Shown here: positions 50,394 through 59,319 of the stretch, in pieces
Position numbering within the stretch: the first letter of the stretch is position 1
Layout: each line of letters opens with the position of its first letter
NCBI GenBank assembly: GCA_965212595.1
Contig: CBDBVE010000001.1
Span: 310,001 to 374,000 of the forward strand
Length of the DNA stretch: 64,000 bases
Direction of reading: 5' to 3'
Source of the DNA: Poritiphilus sp965212595
GTDB lineage: Bacteria > Bacteroidota > Bacteroidia > Flavobacteriales > Flavobacteriaceae
Program-made: the position numbers and the translations under genes
Notes under the pieces: model-generated
Database searches by the model: none
What the model was told of the DNA's origin: nothing
The model's input: only the letters and a program-made list of their open reading frames with translations

Positions 50394-50416
50394 TTATTTA
50401 TAATTAGTCTAAATAA
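50394..50416 (+). promoter_or_regulatory. Metal-type operator in leader of TonB receptor
   Basis: TTATTTATA-N5-TCTAAATAA: 8 of 9 left-arm bases and the full right arm. It lies just after the predicted transcription start and 4 bp before the ATG, ideal for repression. Confidence 0.65.
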
Positions 50417-50420
50417 AATC

Positions 50421-52640
50421 ATGGGAAAATCAGTACTATTTTTTGCGTTGGGAAGTTGCCTAATTCTTAGGGCTCAGCAGAACGACACCCTGCCCAAACC
50501 AGCTGTTGTCAATCTTAATGAAGTAGTTTTATCAGCCAAGGTAATCTTTGGTAGTAAGTTTGAAGCCAAGAACAGAACTGGTTCTTCTTATTATATCTCT
50601 CCGAAAGAAATAAAACGATTTAATTATACCGATATAAACCGAACACTTAGAAATGTTCCTGGTGTAAATGTTTATGAGGAGGATGGTTTTGGGCTAAGAC
50701 CTAACATTAGTCTACGAGGTACCTCGCCGGAGCGGAGCGCCAAAATTAGTTTAATGGAGGACGGTGTCTTAATCGCACCTGCCCCTTACAGTGCTCCCGC
50801 CGCTTATTACTTCCCAACCATTGCCAGGATGCAGGCTGTGGAAATACTCAAGGGAAGTAGTCAGGTACAATATGGACCCTTTACGACGGGTGGAGCGATA
50901 AACATGATCTCTACGGAAGTGCCGGAAGATTTCAATGCTTTTCTAAATACCTCCTATGGGAGTTTTCAAAGTGGGCGAATCCATGCCCAATTGGGGGACA
51001 GCAAAAAGAATTTCGGATACGCTGTTGAGTACCTCAATTACAATTCCAATGGGTTTAAAGATCTGGATAATGGTGGAGATACTGGTTTTGATAAAAATGA
51101 CCTGGTTGCTAAATTTCTGTTGCGCACCAATCCGGAAGCGCAGATAGGACAGGAGCTTGAAGTGAAGTTCCAGTATTCTGATGAAGACTCCGACGAAACT
51201 TACTTAGGTCTTACACAAGCTGATTTTAACCGTACTCCTTTCAGACGGTATGCAGCTTCACAGGTAGATCTTATGACCACTGAGCACAACCAATTTATGC
51301 TCACCCATACCTTGAAGTTTAGTGACTATTTCAGGATCACAACCACAGCCTATCGCAATGGCTTTAAAAGAAACTGGTATAAACTTGATTATGTGACCTT
51401 AAACGGGGAGCAAGAGGGAATATCAGGTCTTTTAGAGCGTCCAGAAGACTTTGCCCCTTATGTCGCTGTGATCCGAGGCGAGGTAGACAGTCCTAATGAC
51501 GCTTTGGGTGTTAAGGCTAACAATCGTGAGTACCTATCCATGGGCGTCCAAACCAAGTTGGACTATCACTGGACCGGCGAAAACACATTTCATGATTTTG
51601 AATTGGGTCTCCGCTATCATTTTGACGAGGAAGACAGGTTTCAGTGGGTAGATGACTATGCCATAACTAACGGGCAAATGTTCCTTACCAATGCAGGGAT
51701 CCCAGGAACCAATGCGAATCGTATCAGCGATGCGAACGCATTTGCGGCCTTTGCCATGTACAAGTTGAAGTATAAGGAGTTTACGATCACTCCCGGACTT
51801 CGCTATGAAAACATAACACTTTCCAGAATGAATTATGGATCTGCAGACCCGGAACGAAATGGTCTGAATCTTTCGGAAAGGGAAAATAAAGTGGACATCC
51901 TTATCCCAGGAATAGGTTTTAACTACAACTTTGAGAAACTTTCAGTTTTCGGCGGAGTACATCAGGGGTTTTCACCTCCAAGCAATCAGGAAGGGCAAGA
52001 AGCCGAAAAAAGTGTCAATTACGAACTTGGTAGCCGTTTTTCCTTTGGCAACCTAAGCGGCGAACTAGTAGGATTTTATAACGATTACAGCAATCTGTTG
52101 GGAAGCGATCTTGCTGCCACCGGAGGTACAGGTTCCCTGGAGCAATTCAACGCGGGAGAGGTTCGAGTATCAGGGCTTGAAGTACTTATGAATTACAACC
52201 TACTGCCTCAAAGCAAACAATTTATTATGCCAATAACACTTGGGTACACCTATACAGATACGGAATTTTTGAACAGTTTTGGAAGTGATGAGGATCTTTG
52301 GGGGGAAGTAGTCGCAGGAGATGAACTACCTTACATTGCCAAACATCAGGTAAACAGTACACTTTCGTTAGAACATAGCAATTTTGAGATACACCTCAGC
52401 GGGCGTTATAATGGTCAGTTCAGAACTCAGGCGGGTAGTGGAAGCATCCCCTCAGACGAGTTAGTAGATTCTAATATGGTCTTCGACCTATCAGGAAAAT
52501 ATCACTTTAATAACAATATTGGGCTTAGTCTGAATGTACTCAACTTATTCGATGAAACCTATGCAGTGGCCAGAGTGCCGGCGGGCTTAAGACCCGGACA
52601 TCCTTTCGGGGTTTACGCCGGACTGGAGCTACGCTACTAG
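50421..52640 (+). CDS. TonB-dependent outer-membrane receptor (FecA-like)
   Basis: A 739-residue receptor: signal peptide, plug domain (about 60-170; VPGVNVYEEDGFGLRPNISLRGTSPERSAKISLMEDGVLIAPAPY and EILKGSSQVQYGPFTTGGAINMIS), then a 22-strand barrel ending YAGLELRY with terminal aromatic. NLNEVVLSAKVI near the N-terminus is the TonB box region. Plug sequence and length suggest a FecA/siderophore-type substrate. Two operators around the promoter support iron control. The frame extends to 50367, but the ATG at 50421 gives the signal peptide. Confidence 0.93.
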   Translation: MGKSVLFFALGSCLILRAQQNDTLPKPAVVNLNEVVLSAKVIFGSKFEAKNRTGSSYYISPKEIKRFNYTDINRTLRNVPGVNVYEEDGFGLRPNISLRGTSPERSAKISLMEDGVLIAPAPYSAPAAYYFPTIARMQAVEILKGSSQVQYGPFTTGGAINMISTEVPEDFNAFLNTSYGSFQSGRIHAQLGDSKKNFGYAVEYLNYNSNGFKDLDNGGDTGFDKNDLVAKFLLRTNPEAQIGQELEVKFQYSDEDSDETYLGLTQADFNRTPFRRYAASQVDLMTTEHNQFMLTHTLKFSDYFRITTTAYRNGFKRNWYKLDYVTLNGEQEGISGLLERPEDFAPYVAVIRGEVDSPNDALGVKANNREYLSMGVQTKLDYHWTGENTFHDFELGLRYHFDEEDRFQWVDDYAITNGQMFLTNAGIPGTNANRISDANAFAAFAMYKLKYKEFTITPGLRYENITLSRMNYGSADPERNGLNLSERENKVDILIPGIGFNYNFEKLSVFGGVHQGFSPPSNQEGQEAEKSVNYELGSRFSFGNLSGELVGFYNDYSNLLGSDLAATGGTGSLEQFNAGEVRVSGLEVLMNYNLLPQSKQFIMPITLGYTYTDTEFLNSFGSDEDLWGEVVAGDELPYIAKHQVNSTLSLEHSNFEIHLSGRYNGQFRTQAGSGSIPSDELVDSNMVFDLSGKYHFNNNIGLSLNVLNLFDETYAVARVPAGLRPGHPFGVYAGLELRY

Positions 52641-52690
52641 GACGCCATTTCTCTGAAACAGCAAAGCAAAGCCACAACGACTCTTCCTTG

Positions 52691-53557
52691 CTAATGATAT
52701 GAAGAGAAGAGTTCTGTAGCCTTATTATGAGCAGCTTCAAAAGCCATCCATTGCACTCCTGTTTCTATCTTATTTGAAGTAAAAAAAGAAAGCATTTTTT
52801 CGGTAGGCATATTACCGGTAAGCTCATCTTTGGCCATAGGGCAGCCACCATAACCCTGTATGGCGCCGTCAAACCTTCGGCAACCTGCTTTGTAAGCAGC
52901 CTCCACCTTTTCGTGCCATCTCATGGGCGTAGTATGTAAGTGGGCTCCAAATTCAATATGAGGGTATTTGGGGATCAGGTTTGAAAAAAGATAATCGATG
53001 ACTTTTGGAGTAGACGAGCCAACGGTATCCGAGAGGGAGAGGATCTTCACCCCCAATTTTGCAAGTCTTTCTGTCCACTCCCCCACAATCTCAACATTCC
53101 AGGGATCTCCATAAGGATTGCCAAAACCCATAGAAATATAGGTAACCACTTCCTTGTCAACGCTTGTGGCAATCTCCAAAATTTCCTTTAACACTTCTAT
53201 AGATTGCGCAATTGTTTTGTGGGTATTCCGCATTTGAAAATTTTCGGAAATTGAAAAAGGGTATCCCAGATAATCAATTGCAGCATGTTTACTGGCATCC
53301 TGGGCTCCCCTAACATTGGCAACAATTGCCAAAAGCCTGCTTTTAGTCCTGGAAAGGTCCAGTCTGGACAGTACCTCAGCCGTATCTACCATCTGCGGAA
53401 TGGCTTTGGGAGACACAAAACTTCCAAAATCTATAGTGTTAAAACCGCACCCTAGCAGCGACTGAATATATTTTACCTTTTCGTCTGTGGGAATAAAGGT
53501 TTTTATGCCTTGCATGGCATCTCTGGGGCATTCTATGATCTTAATTTGCTGAGACAT
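52691..53557 (-). CDS. Hydroxymethylglutaryl-CoA lyase-like enzyme
   Basis: A 288-residue HMGL-like TIM barrel. IIECPRDAMQGIKTFIPTDEKVKYIQSLL gives the catalytic Arg/Asp start, FGSFVSPKAIPQMVD the second block, LSDTVGSSTPKVID the metal region, HLHTTP the metal His pair, and GYGGCPMAKDELTGNMPTEKML the Cys loop of HMG-CoA lyase. It would cleave HMG-CoA into acetoacetate and acetyl-CoA in leucine breakdown. Close to mvaB; I leave the symbol open because the neighbouring leucine genes are absent. Confidence 0.88.
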   Translation of the reverse strand: MSQQIKIIECPRDAMQGIKTFIPTDEKVKYIQSLLGCGFNTIDFGSFVSPKAIPQMVDTAEVLSRLDLSRTKSRLLAIVANVRGAQDASKHAAIDYLGYPFSISENFQMRNTHKTIAQSIEVLKEILEIATSVDKEVVTYISMGFGNPYGDPWNVEIVGEWTERLAKLGVKILSLSDTVGSSTPKVIDYLFSNLIPKYPHIEFGAHLHTTPMRWHEKVEAAYKAGCRRFDGAIQGYGGCPMAKDELTGNMPTEKMLSFFTSNKIETGVQWMAFEAAHNKATELFSSYH

Positions 53558-53580
53558 TGGTTGACCGCGGCTGTTACGTC

Positions 53581-53610
53581 AAAATTAGCATTATTTATTG
53601 GTACTCAAAG
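53581..53610 (-). promoter_or_regulatory. Promoter of HMG-CoA lyase-like gene
   Basis: Minus strand: TTTG (53607-53610), 18-bp spacer, TAATTTTG (53581-53588), matching the Bacteroidota consensus. The start codon is 23 bp downstream. Confidence 0.6.
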
Positions 53611-53656
53611 ACTGTTCTGTGTTGATAGCGAATTCTCAATGGGAAATTAAAGGTAG

Positions 53657-53688
53657 GGGGCTAAAACCCCTCCCCAAAACAATTTAAG
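53657..53688. repeat. Intergenic hairpin repeat, copy 1; gap 53558-53881
   Basis: GGGG-N6-CCCC, then TCCCCA, CAATTTAAG. The same pattern, same length, occurs at 57430-57461. Similarity continues weakly for about 25 bp (CTGCAATTTAC against CTGTAACTTCC). The rest of this 324-bp gap is low-complexity sequence (TTGAACTTGAACTTG, AGAATTTAGAATTTAG, TTGTTAATTGTTAATTG) with no gene. Confidence 0.5.
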
Positions 53689-53881
53689 CCACTTAACTGC
53701 AATTTACAAGCAAGAAGGATTAGAGTTGGTAGGATACGGCAGGCATGATGCGAGATGCACGATGTATTAGGGGATGAAGGTTGTAGAATTTAGAATTTAG
53801 CAAAAATTACAAATATTGAACTTGAACTTGTTCTTGCACTTGAATTCAGGCATCATCCAAAAAAAGAAAGCGTATCAATTG

Positions 53882-54925
53882 TTAATTGTTAATTGAACCC
53901 AAAACCGCCTTATTTATCCTCTTCACCAAACCAGGGCCTTCGTAGACAAAGCCGGTCCAGAGCTGTACTAAATCGGCTCCTGCTTCGAGTTTTTCCAGGG
54001 CGTCTTCGGCAGAATGTATGCCCCCTACCCCGATGATAGGAAAGGCCTTATTGCTTTTCTCGGCCAGGAAACGGATAACCTCAGTACTTCTTTCGGTAAG
54101 CGGTTTTCCACTGAGCCCCCCCTTTTCTTCCTGAAGCATAAAATCTGATTTCAATCCCTCCCTGGAAATCGTTGTATTCGTCGCAATAATGCCGTCTATC
54201 TTTGTACGCTCAACAATTTTAATAATATCCAATAACTGATCATCTGTAAGATCGGGTGCAATTTTGAGTAAGATGGGTTTCTCCCCAACAGAATTTTTTG
54301 CGGCGAATTTTGTGTTCTCGCGCTTTAGAGCATTTAACAAGTTTGTCAAGGGCTCTTTGTCCTGTAATTCGCGTAAGCCTGGTGTGTTGGGAGAACTGAC
54401 ATTCACTACGAAGTAGTCAACATGATCAAAAAGCGCGTCAAAGCAAATGAGGTAATCCTTTACTGCCTCATTGTTAGGTGTTACTTTGTTCTTTCCAATA
54501 TTGCCGCCAATTAATACGCGGTGTTCTTTTTTTAATCGTTCTACAGCCTCAAAAACACCTTCATTGTTAAAGCCCATACGATTAATAATAGCCTTATCGG
54601 CCCTTAAGCGAAATAAGCGCTTTTTAGGATTACCTTCCTGAGGTTTAGGAGTAAGTGTCCCAATTTCTATAAAGCCAAAGCCAAAATCGGAGAGTTCATT
54701 ATATAGGCGGGCATCTTTGTCAAAGCCTGCTGCAAGTCCAACCGGATTCTTAAACTTTAACCCAAAAACCTCTCTTTCAAGCCTCGGATCCTCCAAAGTA
54801 AAGAGCGAGCGAAATAGGCCAGTAAAACCAATACTGGAAAAGAGTTTTATAAGTCTAAAGGAAAGGTGGTGAACTTTTTCAGCATCTAGTAGGAAAAAAA
54901 GAGGTCTGATGAGGGATTTGTACAT
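53882..54925 (-). CDS. pyrD: Dihydroorotate dehydrogenase (quinone), class 2
   Basis: A 347-residue membrane-associated flavoenzyme, fourth step of UMP synthesis. An N-terminal helical membrane-entry region (MYKSLIRPLFFLLDAEKVHHLSFRLI) marks class 2. FGLKFKNPVGLAAGFDKDA and IEIGTLTPKPQEGNPKKRLFRL bind FMN; INRMGFNNEG; NVSSPNTPGLRELQ carries the catalytic Ser; IIGVGGIHSAEDALEKLEAGADLVQLWTGFVYEGP closes the barrel. Electrons go to the quinone pool. A -7 like element (TACTTTTG, minus, 54945-54952) lies upstream. Confidence 0.97.
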   Translation of the reverse strand: MYKSLIRPLFFLLDAEKVHHLSFRLIKLFSSIGFTGLFRSLFTLEDPRLEREVFGLKFKNPVGLAAGFDKDARLYNELSDFGFGFIEIGTLTPKPQEGNPKKRLFRLRADKAIINRMGFNNEGVFEAVERLKKEHRVLIGGNIGKNKVTPNNEAVKDYLICFDALFDHVDYFVVNVSSPNTPGLRELQDKEPLTNLLNALKRENTKFAAKNSVGEKPILLKIAPDLTDDQLLDIIKIVERTKIDGIIATNTTISREGLKSDFMLQEEKGGLSGKPLTERSTEVIRFLAEKSNKAFPIIGVGGIHSAEDALEKLEAGADLVQLWTGFVYEGPGLVKRINKAVLGSINN

Positions 54926-55019
54926 GCTATAGACAAAATTTCCCCAAAAGTACGAAGTTCAGCTGATTCAGGAATACTTTCTAAAAGAGTATTCGATGTC
55001 TGGTAAGAAAATGGTTTGC

Positions 55020-55466
55020 CTATTCTGGTTGAACAGAGTCCTTAACTATTTCGGGGGGTGTTAATGGTCTTCTATAGGCCGCTTTGCACAGGGCTTCATA
55101 GCGTTCGTACTGCCGTTGATTGAAAAGCGCAAGTAGTTTTCGGTCATATTCCTTGGAGGCAGAAACCAGTTGGCTTTTTAAAACGTCATACTTTCCGGCA
55201 AGTGTATTCAGGTCCTCCGTAGTGCTTTGAGGGTGCTTATCGAAAAGTTCCTTTATTTGATCTTCCACCAATTTATTTTGGGTTTGTAACTGGGCGGCCC
55301 AGGCTTCCATTTTAAGCTGCTGTTCTTCATTAAGCTGAAAGATCTCGATTATGGTCTGTCTGTCCTTTCCTCCTAAACCGAGCGTGCAATCTTCAAGTTG
55401 TTGCGAAAAAACCATAGACGCACTAAAAACGAGCAGAAAAGTAAAAAAGAGCTGTGTGGTTCTCAT
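55020..55466 (-). CDS. Secreted helical protein of unknown function
   Basis: A 148-residue protein with signal peptide (RTTQLFFTFLLVFSASMVFSQ), then a helical coil-rich domain (LNEEQQLKMEAWAAQLQTQNKLVEDQIKELFDKHP, YDVLKSQLVSASKEYDRKLLALFNQRQYERYEAL). The pattern of LNEEQ and FNQRQYERY resembles Spy/CpxP-like periplasmic helical proteins, but the LTxxQ motif is not exact. Divergent from pepT. Confidence 0.65.
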   Translation of the reverse strand: MRTTQLFFTFLLVFSASMVFSQQLEDCTLGLGGKDRQTIIEIFQLNEEQQLKMEAWAAQLQTQNKLVEDQIKELFDKHPQSTTEDLNTLAGKYDVLKSQLVSASKEYDRKLLALFNQRQYERYEALCKAAYRRPLTPPEIVKDSVQPE

Positions 55467-55538
55467 GTGTAATACTACTGTTATTGAGATTAACGATAAC
55501 TTCTATATAAACTGTATTTTTAAGCCAAAATTATATAA

Positions 55539-56774
55539 ATGCAGCGGATTATAGACCGATTTATAAGTTACGTTACCATAGACACCCAAAGCGACCCACA
55601 ATCTAACAGTACCCCAAGCACAGAAAAGCAATGGAAGCTCGCCAAAAAACTGGTACAAGAGCTCCGCGATATTGGGCTACAAGAGGTCACCATTGATGAA
55701 AATGCCTATATCACGGCTACGCTTCCCTCAAATACAGATGAGGATGTTCCCACCATAGGCTTTATATCACATTTTGATACCTCTCCAGATTTTTCAGGGG
55801 CAAACGTCAATCCACAGGTCATTTTCGATTACGACGGGAAAGACATTCTTCTTAATGAGGAACGAAGGCTGGTACTTTCTCCAAACTATTTTGATGAATT
55901 ACCAGGCTACCGTGGCCAAACCTTGATTGTTACCGATGGCACAACACTTTTAGGGGCTGACGATAAAGCCGGAATCACCGAGATTATTAGCGCCATGGAA
56001 TATCTCATTCAGCACCCAGAAATTAAACATGGTAAAATCCGTATAGGTTTTACCCCGGATGAGGAAATAGGACGGGGAGCACATCGTTTCGACGTGGAAA
56101 AATTTGGCGCTGCCTGGGCGTATACTGTTGATGGCGGACAATTAGGCGAATTGGAATACGAAAACTTCAACGCGGCCAGTGCGGAGGTAAGCGTTGAAGG
56201 AATAAGCGTTCATCCGGGCTATGCTAAAGGAAAATTAGTCAATGCCAGCACGCTTCTGGGGAAGATAATGGAAAGGTTGCCTAAGACCGAGGTCCCTGAA
56301 CATACTTCAGAGCGTGAGGGTTTTTTCCATATCCACCGTATTGAGGGCGGAATTGAGCAGGCGTCTATGGAACTCATTATTCGCGATCATGATTTAAAAG
56401 CCTTTGAACTCAGAAAACAATTGCTCCGCGATATTATTTCTGCTTTAAACGAAGAATACGATAACTGTATCACGCTTGAAATTAAAGATCAGTATTTCAA
56501 TATGAAGGAAAAGATCATGCCCGTTTTTCATATTGTAGAGATTGCCAGAGAGGCTATGGAGCAATCAGGGGTGACACCCATTATAAAACCTATACGCGGA
56601 GGAACAGATGGATCTCAGCTAAGCTATATGGGCCTTCCCTGCCCTAATATTTTTGCCGGCGGCCATAATTTTCATGGAAAGTACGAGTATGTTCCTGTAG
56701 AAAGCATGCAAAAAGCTATTGAGGTTATCGTAAAAATTTGCGAAATTACGGCTAGTAAACATCATCTATCATGA
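55539..56774 (+). CDS. pepT: Peptidase T (aminotripeptidase)
   Basis: A 411-residue M20B zinc aminopeptidase that removes the N-terminal residue from tripeptides. IGFISHFDTSPDFSGANV has the first metal His, LLGADDKAGITEIISAMEYL the bridging Asp, RIGFTPDEEIGRGAHRFD the catalytic Glu and metal Glu, AWAYTVDGG the metal Asp, and NIFAGGHNFHGKYEYVP the last His. Length equals the family standard. It overlaps the YdeI-like gene by 4 bp. Confidence 0.97.
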   Translation: MQRIIDRFISYVTIDTQSDPQSNSTPSTEKQWKLAKKLVQELRDIGLQEVTIDENAYITATLPSNTDEDVPTIGFISHFDTSPDFSGANVNPQVIFDYDGKDILLNEERRLVLSPNYFDELPGYRGQTLIVTDGTTLLGADDKAGITEIISAMEYLIQHPEIKHGKIRIGFTPDEEIGRGAHRFDVEKFGAAWAYTVDGGQLGELEYENFNAASAEVSVEGISVHPGYAKGKLVNASTLLGKIMERLPKTEVPEHTSEREGFFHIHRIEGGIEQASMELIIRDHDLKAFELRKQLLRDIISALNEEYDNCITLEIKDQYFNMKEKIMPVFHIVEIAREAMEQSGVTPIIKPIRGGTDGSQLSYMGLPCPNIFAGGHNFHGKYEYVPVESMQKAIEVIVKICEITASKHHLS

Positions 56775-57367
56775 GTACTTCTGAAAAAATTGAAGCCTAT
56801 TACGCTAAAGAGCAGCCTTTTAAAAAAGGTATCGCCATCCTTAGAGAATTGGCCAATAAGACAGCATTAGAGGAAAACCTAAAGTGGGGTTCACCGGTCT
56901 ATACTATTGATAACAAAAACGTCCTGGGTATAATGGCTTTCAAAAACTTTTTTGGCGTTTGGTTTTTTAATGGTGTTTTCCTTAGCGACCCTAAAAAGGT
57001 GCTAAGAAATGCTCAGGAAGGCAAAACCAAGGCCATGCGGCACTGGAATTTTGAAAATGAAGATGAAATTGACACTGCCGGAGTATTGGCTTATATGCAG
57101 GAAGCCATAGAAAATCAAAAGAAGGGACTAAGCGTTAAGCCCGAACAGAAAAAGAAAACACAAATTCCCGAATTGTTGCAAGAAGCGCTTTCAAAAAATA
57201 ACGAGCTTAAACGCAGGTTTGAGGCCTTTGCTCCCTATAAGCAACGGGAGTTTTGCGAGCATATTAGTGAAGCAAAGCAAGAAAAAACAAAGCTTTCTCG
57301 TCTGGAAAAAATACTCCCTATGATTTCAGATGGGGTATCTCTGAATGACAAGTATAGAAATTGTTGA
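56771..57367 (+). CDS. DUF1801/YdeI-like protein
   Basis: A 198-residue two-part protein. Residues 1-115 are a DUF1801 fold (ENLKWGSPVYTIDNKNVLGIMAFKNFFGVWFFNG, RHWNFENEDEID), and residues 135-195 are the YdeI/OmdA C-terminal module (LLQEALSKNNELKRRFEAFAPYKQREFCEHISEAKQEKTKLSRLEKILPMISDG). The latter is linked to bacteriocin or antimicrobial peptide tolerance in Bacillus YdeI relatives. Translationally coupled with pepT, which may reflect peptide handling, though this is inference. Confidence 0.85.
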   Translation: MSTSEKIEAYYAKEQPFKKGIAILRELANKTALEENLKWGSPVYTIDNKNVLGIMAFKNFFGVWFFNGVFLSDPKKVLRNAQEGKTKAMRHWNFENEDEIDTAGVLAYMQEAIENQKKGLSVKPEQKKKTQIPELLQEALSKNNELKRRFEAFAPYKQREFCEHISEAKQEKTKLSRLEKILPMISDGVSLNDKYRNC

Positions 57368-57429
57368 TTTTGGATTGCTAACATTACGAAAACAAGCGAG
57401 CTGTTAGACATAAAAAGCTGAGTATTTCT

Positions 57430-57461
57430 GGGGTCCAGACCCCGCCCCAGATCAAGTTAAG
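57430..57461. repeat. Intergenic hairpin repeat, copy 2
   Basis: GGGG-N6-CCCC, then GCCCCA, CAAGTTAAG, aligned without gaps to the copy at 53657-53688. It sits between the YdeI-like gene and the convergent oxidoreductase gene. Confidence 0.5.
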
Positions 57462-57561
57462 TGGGTTCCCTGTAACTTCCATGCAATGCTAGTTAAAATG
57501 CGATGGCGGGTGTCTTCCCCTGATCAGAGGTACTTCTAGCTATCAACTCCGTGATTAGTTC

Positions 57562-58908
57562 TTACTTAGGTAGTTTCCATCCGTTGTGGTAAGCAGCCCT
57601 TCCAATTTTATTCGCTTTATTATCGGTAAACCTGTTCTTGGCAGCATCCCAATACAAGCGTTCTCCACTCTTGTATGCTACATTCCCCATATGTGAAACC
57701 AGGGCGGCATCATAGCCCACCTTAATAGGCGCATTGAGAGCGGAAGCATCTCGGCTCTTTACCGCTTCGATAAAATTGCGGGTATGCAGGTCTAACCCAT
57801 TTCCTTGATTTTGTTGAACCGGTAAACGTTCCATTTTGGGAATTCCGTCCTTTCCCCAGCCCTGAAATTCGTTTTCTGGAATCACTTCCCATCCGTTTCG
57901 ATCTAAAACAAGCGTACCATTATTTCCAATAAAAGCGATCCCGTGATTGCGGCCATAATTACCGCCGTCTATGCCGGTAGCATGCTCCCAAAGAATAGAG
58001 AAACCATCGTATTCAAAAACGGTCTGCAGGGTATCTGGAGTTTCGGAAGCATCATTAGGATAAGCAAATTTACCTCCCAAAGCCATCACAGACTTTGGTG
58101 TCCCTGCTTTCATCCCATATAAAGCATAATCAATCAAATGCACCCCCCAATCTGTCATTAGGCCCCCAGCATAGTCCCAAAACCACCTAAAATTAAAATG
58201 AAAGCGATTAGGATTGAAAGCTCTCGTGGGAGCGGGGCCTAACCACATTTTATAATCCACACCCTGAGGCGCAGTGGCATCCGGCACCCGGTTTACCGGC
58301 TTCATCCATCCTTGATAGGCCCAGGCCTTTGACAGGCGAATTTCACCCAGTTTGCCGGAATGGACGAAATTAATGGCATCCACAAAATGGGGCTGACTGC
58401 GCTGCCACTGCCCTATCTGAACCATGCTGTCACTTTCATTTACTGCTTTTAGCATCAACTGACACTCTTCTATCGAATTTGCGATAGGTTTTTCGCAATA
58501 CACATCTTTACCTGCCAGCAGCGCATCTGTTAATTGCAGGCAGTGCCAGTGATCTGGTGTTCCAATAATTACTACATCAACATCTTTATTATTTAGGACC
58601 TCCCTGTAATCTGTATACCATAACGGCTTTTTGATTCCTGCCTTTTCAAGATCTGCGGTGCGTTGTTCCAAAACACGCCGATCAATATCACACAAGGCAA
58701 CGAGAGATACCTCACTTATCTTAAGCAGTGAACTCAGATTGGAGAACCCCATTCCTTTACAACCTATTAGTGCCACATTGATTCGTTCATTTGCACTCAC
58801 AGGCCTTCTTATACCGGCCAACATTTCCATAGGAAAAAGGAATGCGGCACCTGCCCCTAATGTGGCTAAAGAACTCTGTCTGATAAATTGTCTTCTGGAA
58901 GTATTCAT
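57562..58908 (-). CDS. Tat-exported Gfo/Idh/MocA family oxidoreductase
   Basis: A 448-residue protein with a twin-arginine signal (MNTSRRQFIRQSSLATLGAG). The NAD(P) Rossmann domain is INVALIGCKGMGFSNLSSLLKI ... VVIIGTPDHWHCLQLTDALLAGKDVYCEKPIANSIEEC with the conserved EKP Lys; the C-terminal domain holds DWGVHLIDYALYGM (catalytic Asp/His region). Bacteroidota members act on sugars or amino sugars in the periplasm with a pre-loaded cofactor. A TTG at 58923 is in frame, but the ATG at 58908 fits the Tat signal better. Confidence 0.92.
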   Translation of the reverse strand: MNTSRRQFIRQSSLATLGAGAAFLFPMEMLAGIRRPVSANERINVALIGCKGMGFSNLSSLLKISEVSLVALCDIDRRVLEQRTADLEKAGIKKPLWYTDYREVLNNKDVDVVIIGTPDHWHCLQLTDALLAGKDVYCEKPIANSIEECQLMLKAVNESDSMVQIGQWQRSQPHFVDAINFVHSGKLGEIRLSKAWAYQGWMKPVNRVPDATAPQGVDYKMWLGPAPTRAFNPNRFHFNFRWFWDYAGGLMTDWGVHLIDYALYGMKAGTPKSVMALGGKFAYPNDASETPDTLQTVFEYDGFSILWEHATGIDGGNYGRNHGIAFIGNNGTLVLDRNGWEVIPENEFQGWGKDGIPKMERLPVQQNQGNGLDLHTRNFIEAVKSRDASALNAPIKVGYDAALVSHMGNVAYKSGERLYWDAAKNRFTDNKANKIGRAAYHNGWKLPK

Positions 58909-58956
58909 TGCTGCTTGTTTCAAAGAGGCTTTAAGATAGTAATTATCGACAAGCTA

Positions 58957-58988
58957 GGACAAAAAAAACCGGCCTATAGGCCGGTTTT
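58957..58988 (-). terminator. Rho-independent terminator after yajC
   Basis: AAAACCGGCC and GGCCGGTTTT form a perfect 10-bp stem with TATA loop, followed on the minus strand by four more T. It closes the DUF1573-yajC transcript. Confidence 0.9.
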
Positions 58989-59012
58989 CTAATACTATTT
59001 ATATTGTGAGAG

Positions 59013-59303
59013 TTACTTCTTTTCCTTAGGAGTATTTAATTTCTTACTCATCTCCATGGAAATTGCAGAACGATCAAATTTGAGTCTTCCCGCCATCGTT
59101 TCAATGATGCAGGAAAAATCTTTGTCGTTAAGATCCACAACTTTACCGTGTAACCCGCTTTTTGTTATAATTCTATCTCCCTTCTTTAGAGCCTGAGAAA
59201 ACTTTTTTTCGTCTTTCTGACGTTTCATTTGTGGCCTGATCATAAAGAAGTATGCTACTACAAAAATGAGTAGCATTGGAAGAAGAGATCCTATATCATT
59301 CAT
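59013..59303 (-). CDS. yajC: Sec translocon auxiliary subunit YajC
   Basis: A 96-residue protein: one membrane helix (about 5-22) then MIRPQMKRQKDEKKFSQALKKGDRIITKSGLHGKVVDLNDK, the hallmark of YajC. It associates with SecDF-YidC and the Sec channel. 16 bp from the DUF1573 gene in the order usual for Bacteroidota. Confidence 0.96.
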   Translation of the reverse strand: MNDIGSLLPMLLIFVVAYFFMIRPQMKRQKDEKKFSQALKKGDRIITKSGLHGKVVDLNDKDFSCIIETMAGRLKFDRSAISMEMSKKLNTPKEKK

Positions 59304-59319
59304 TTATATTCTGATTGAA

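Noticed and set aside
53757..53850. CRISPR-like or satellite repeat in the gap before pyrD
   Set aside because: Only short imperfect tandem words (TTGAACTTGAACTTG, AGAATTTAGAATTTAG) occur, with no regular repeat-spacer pattern.
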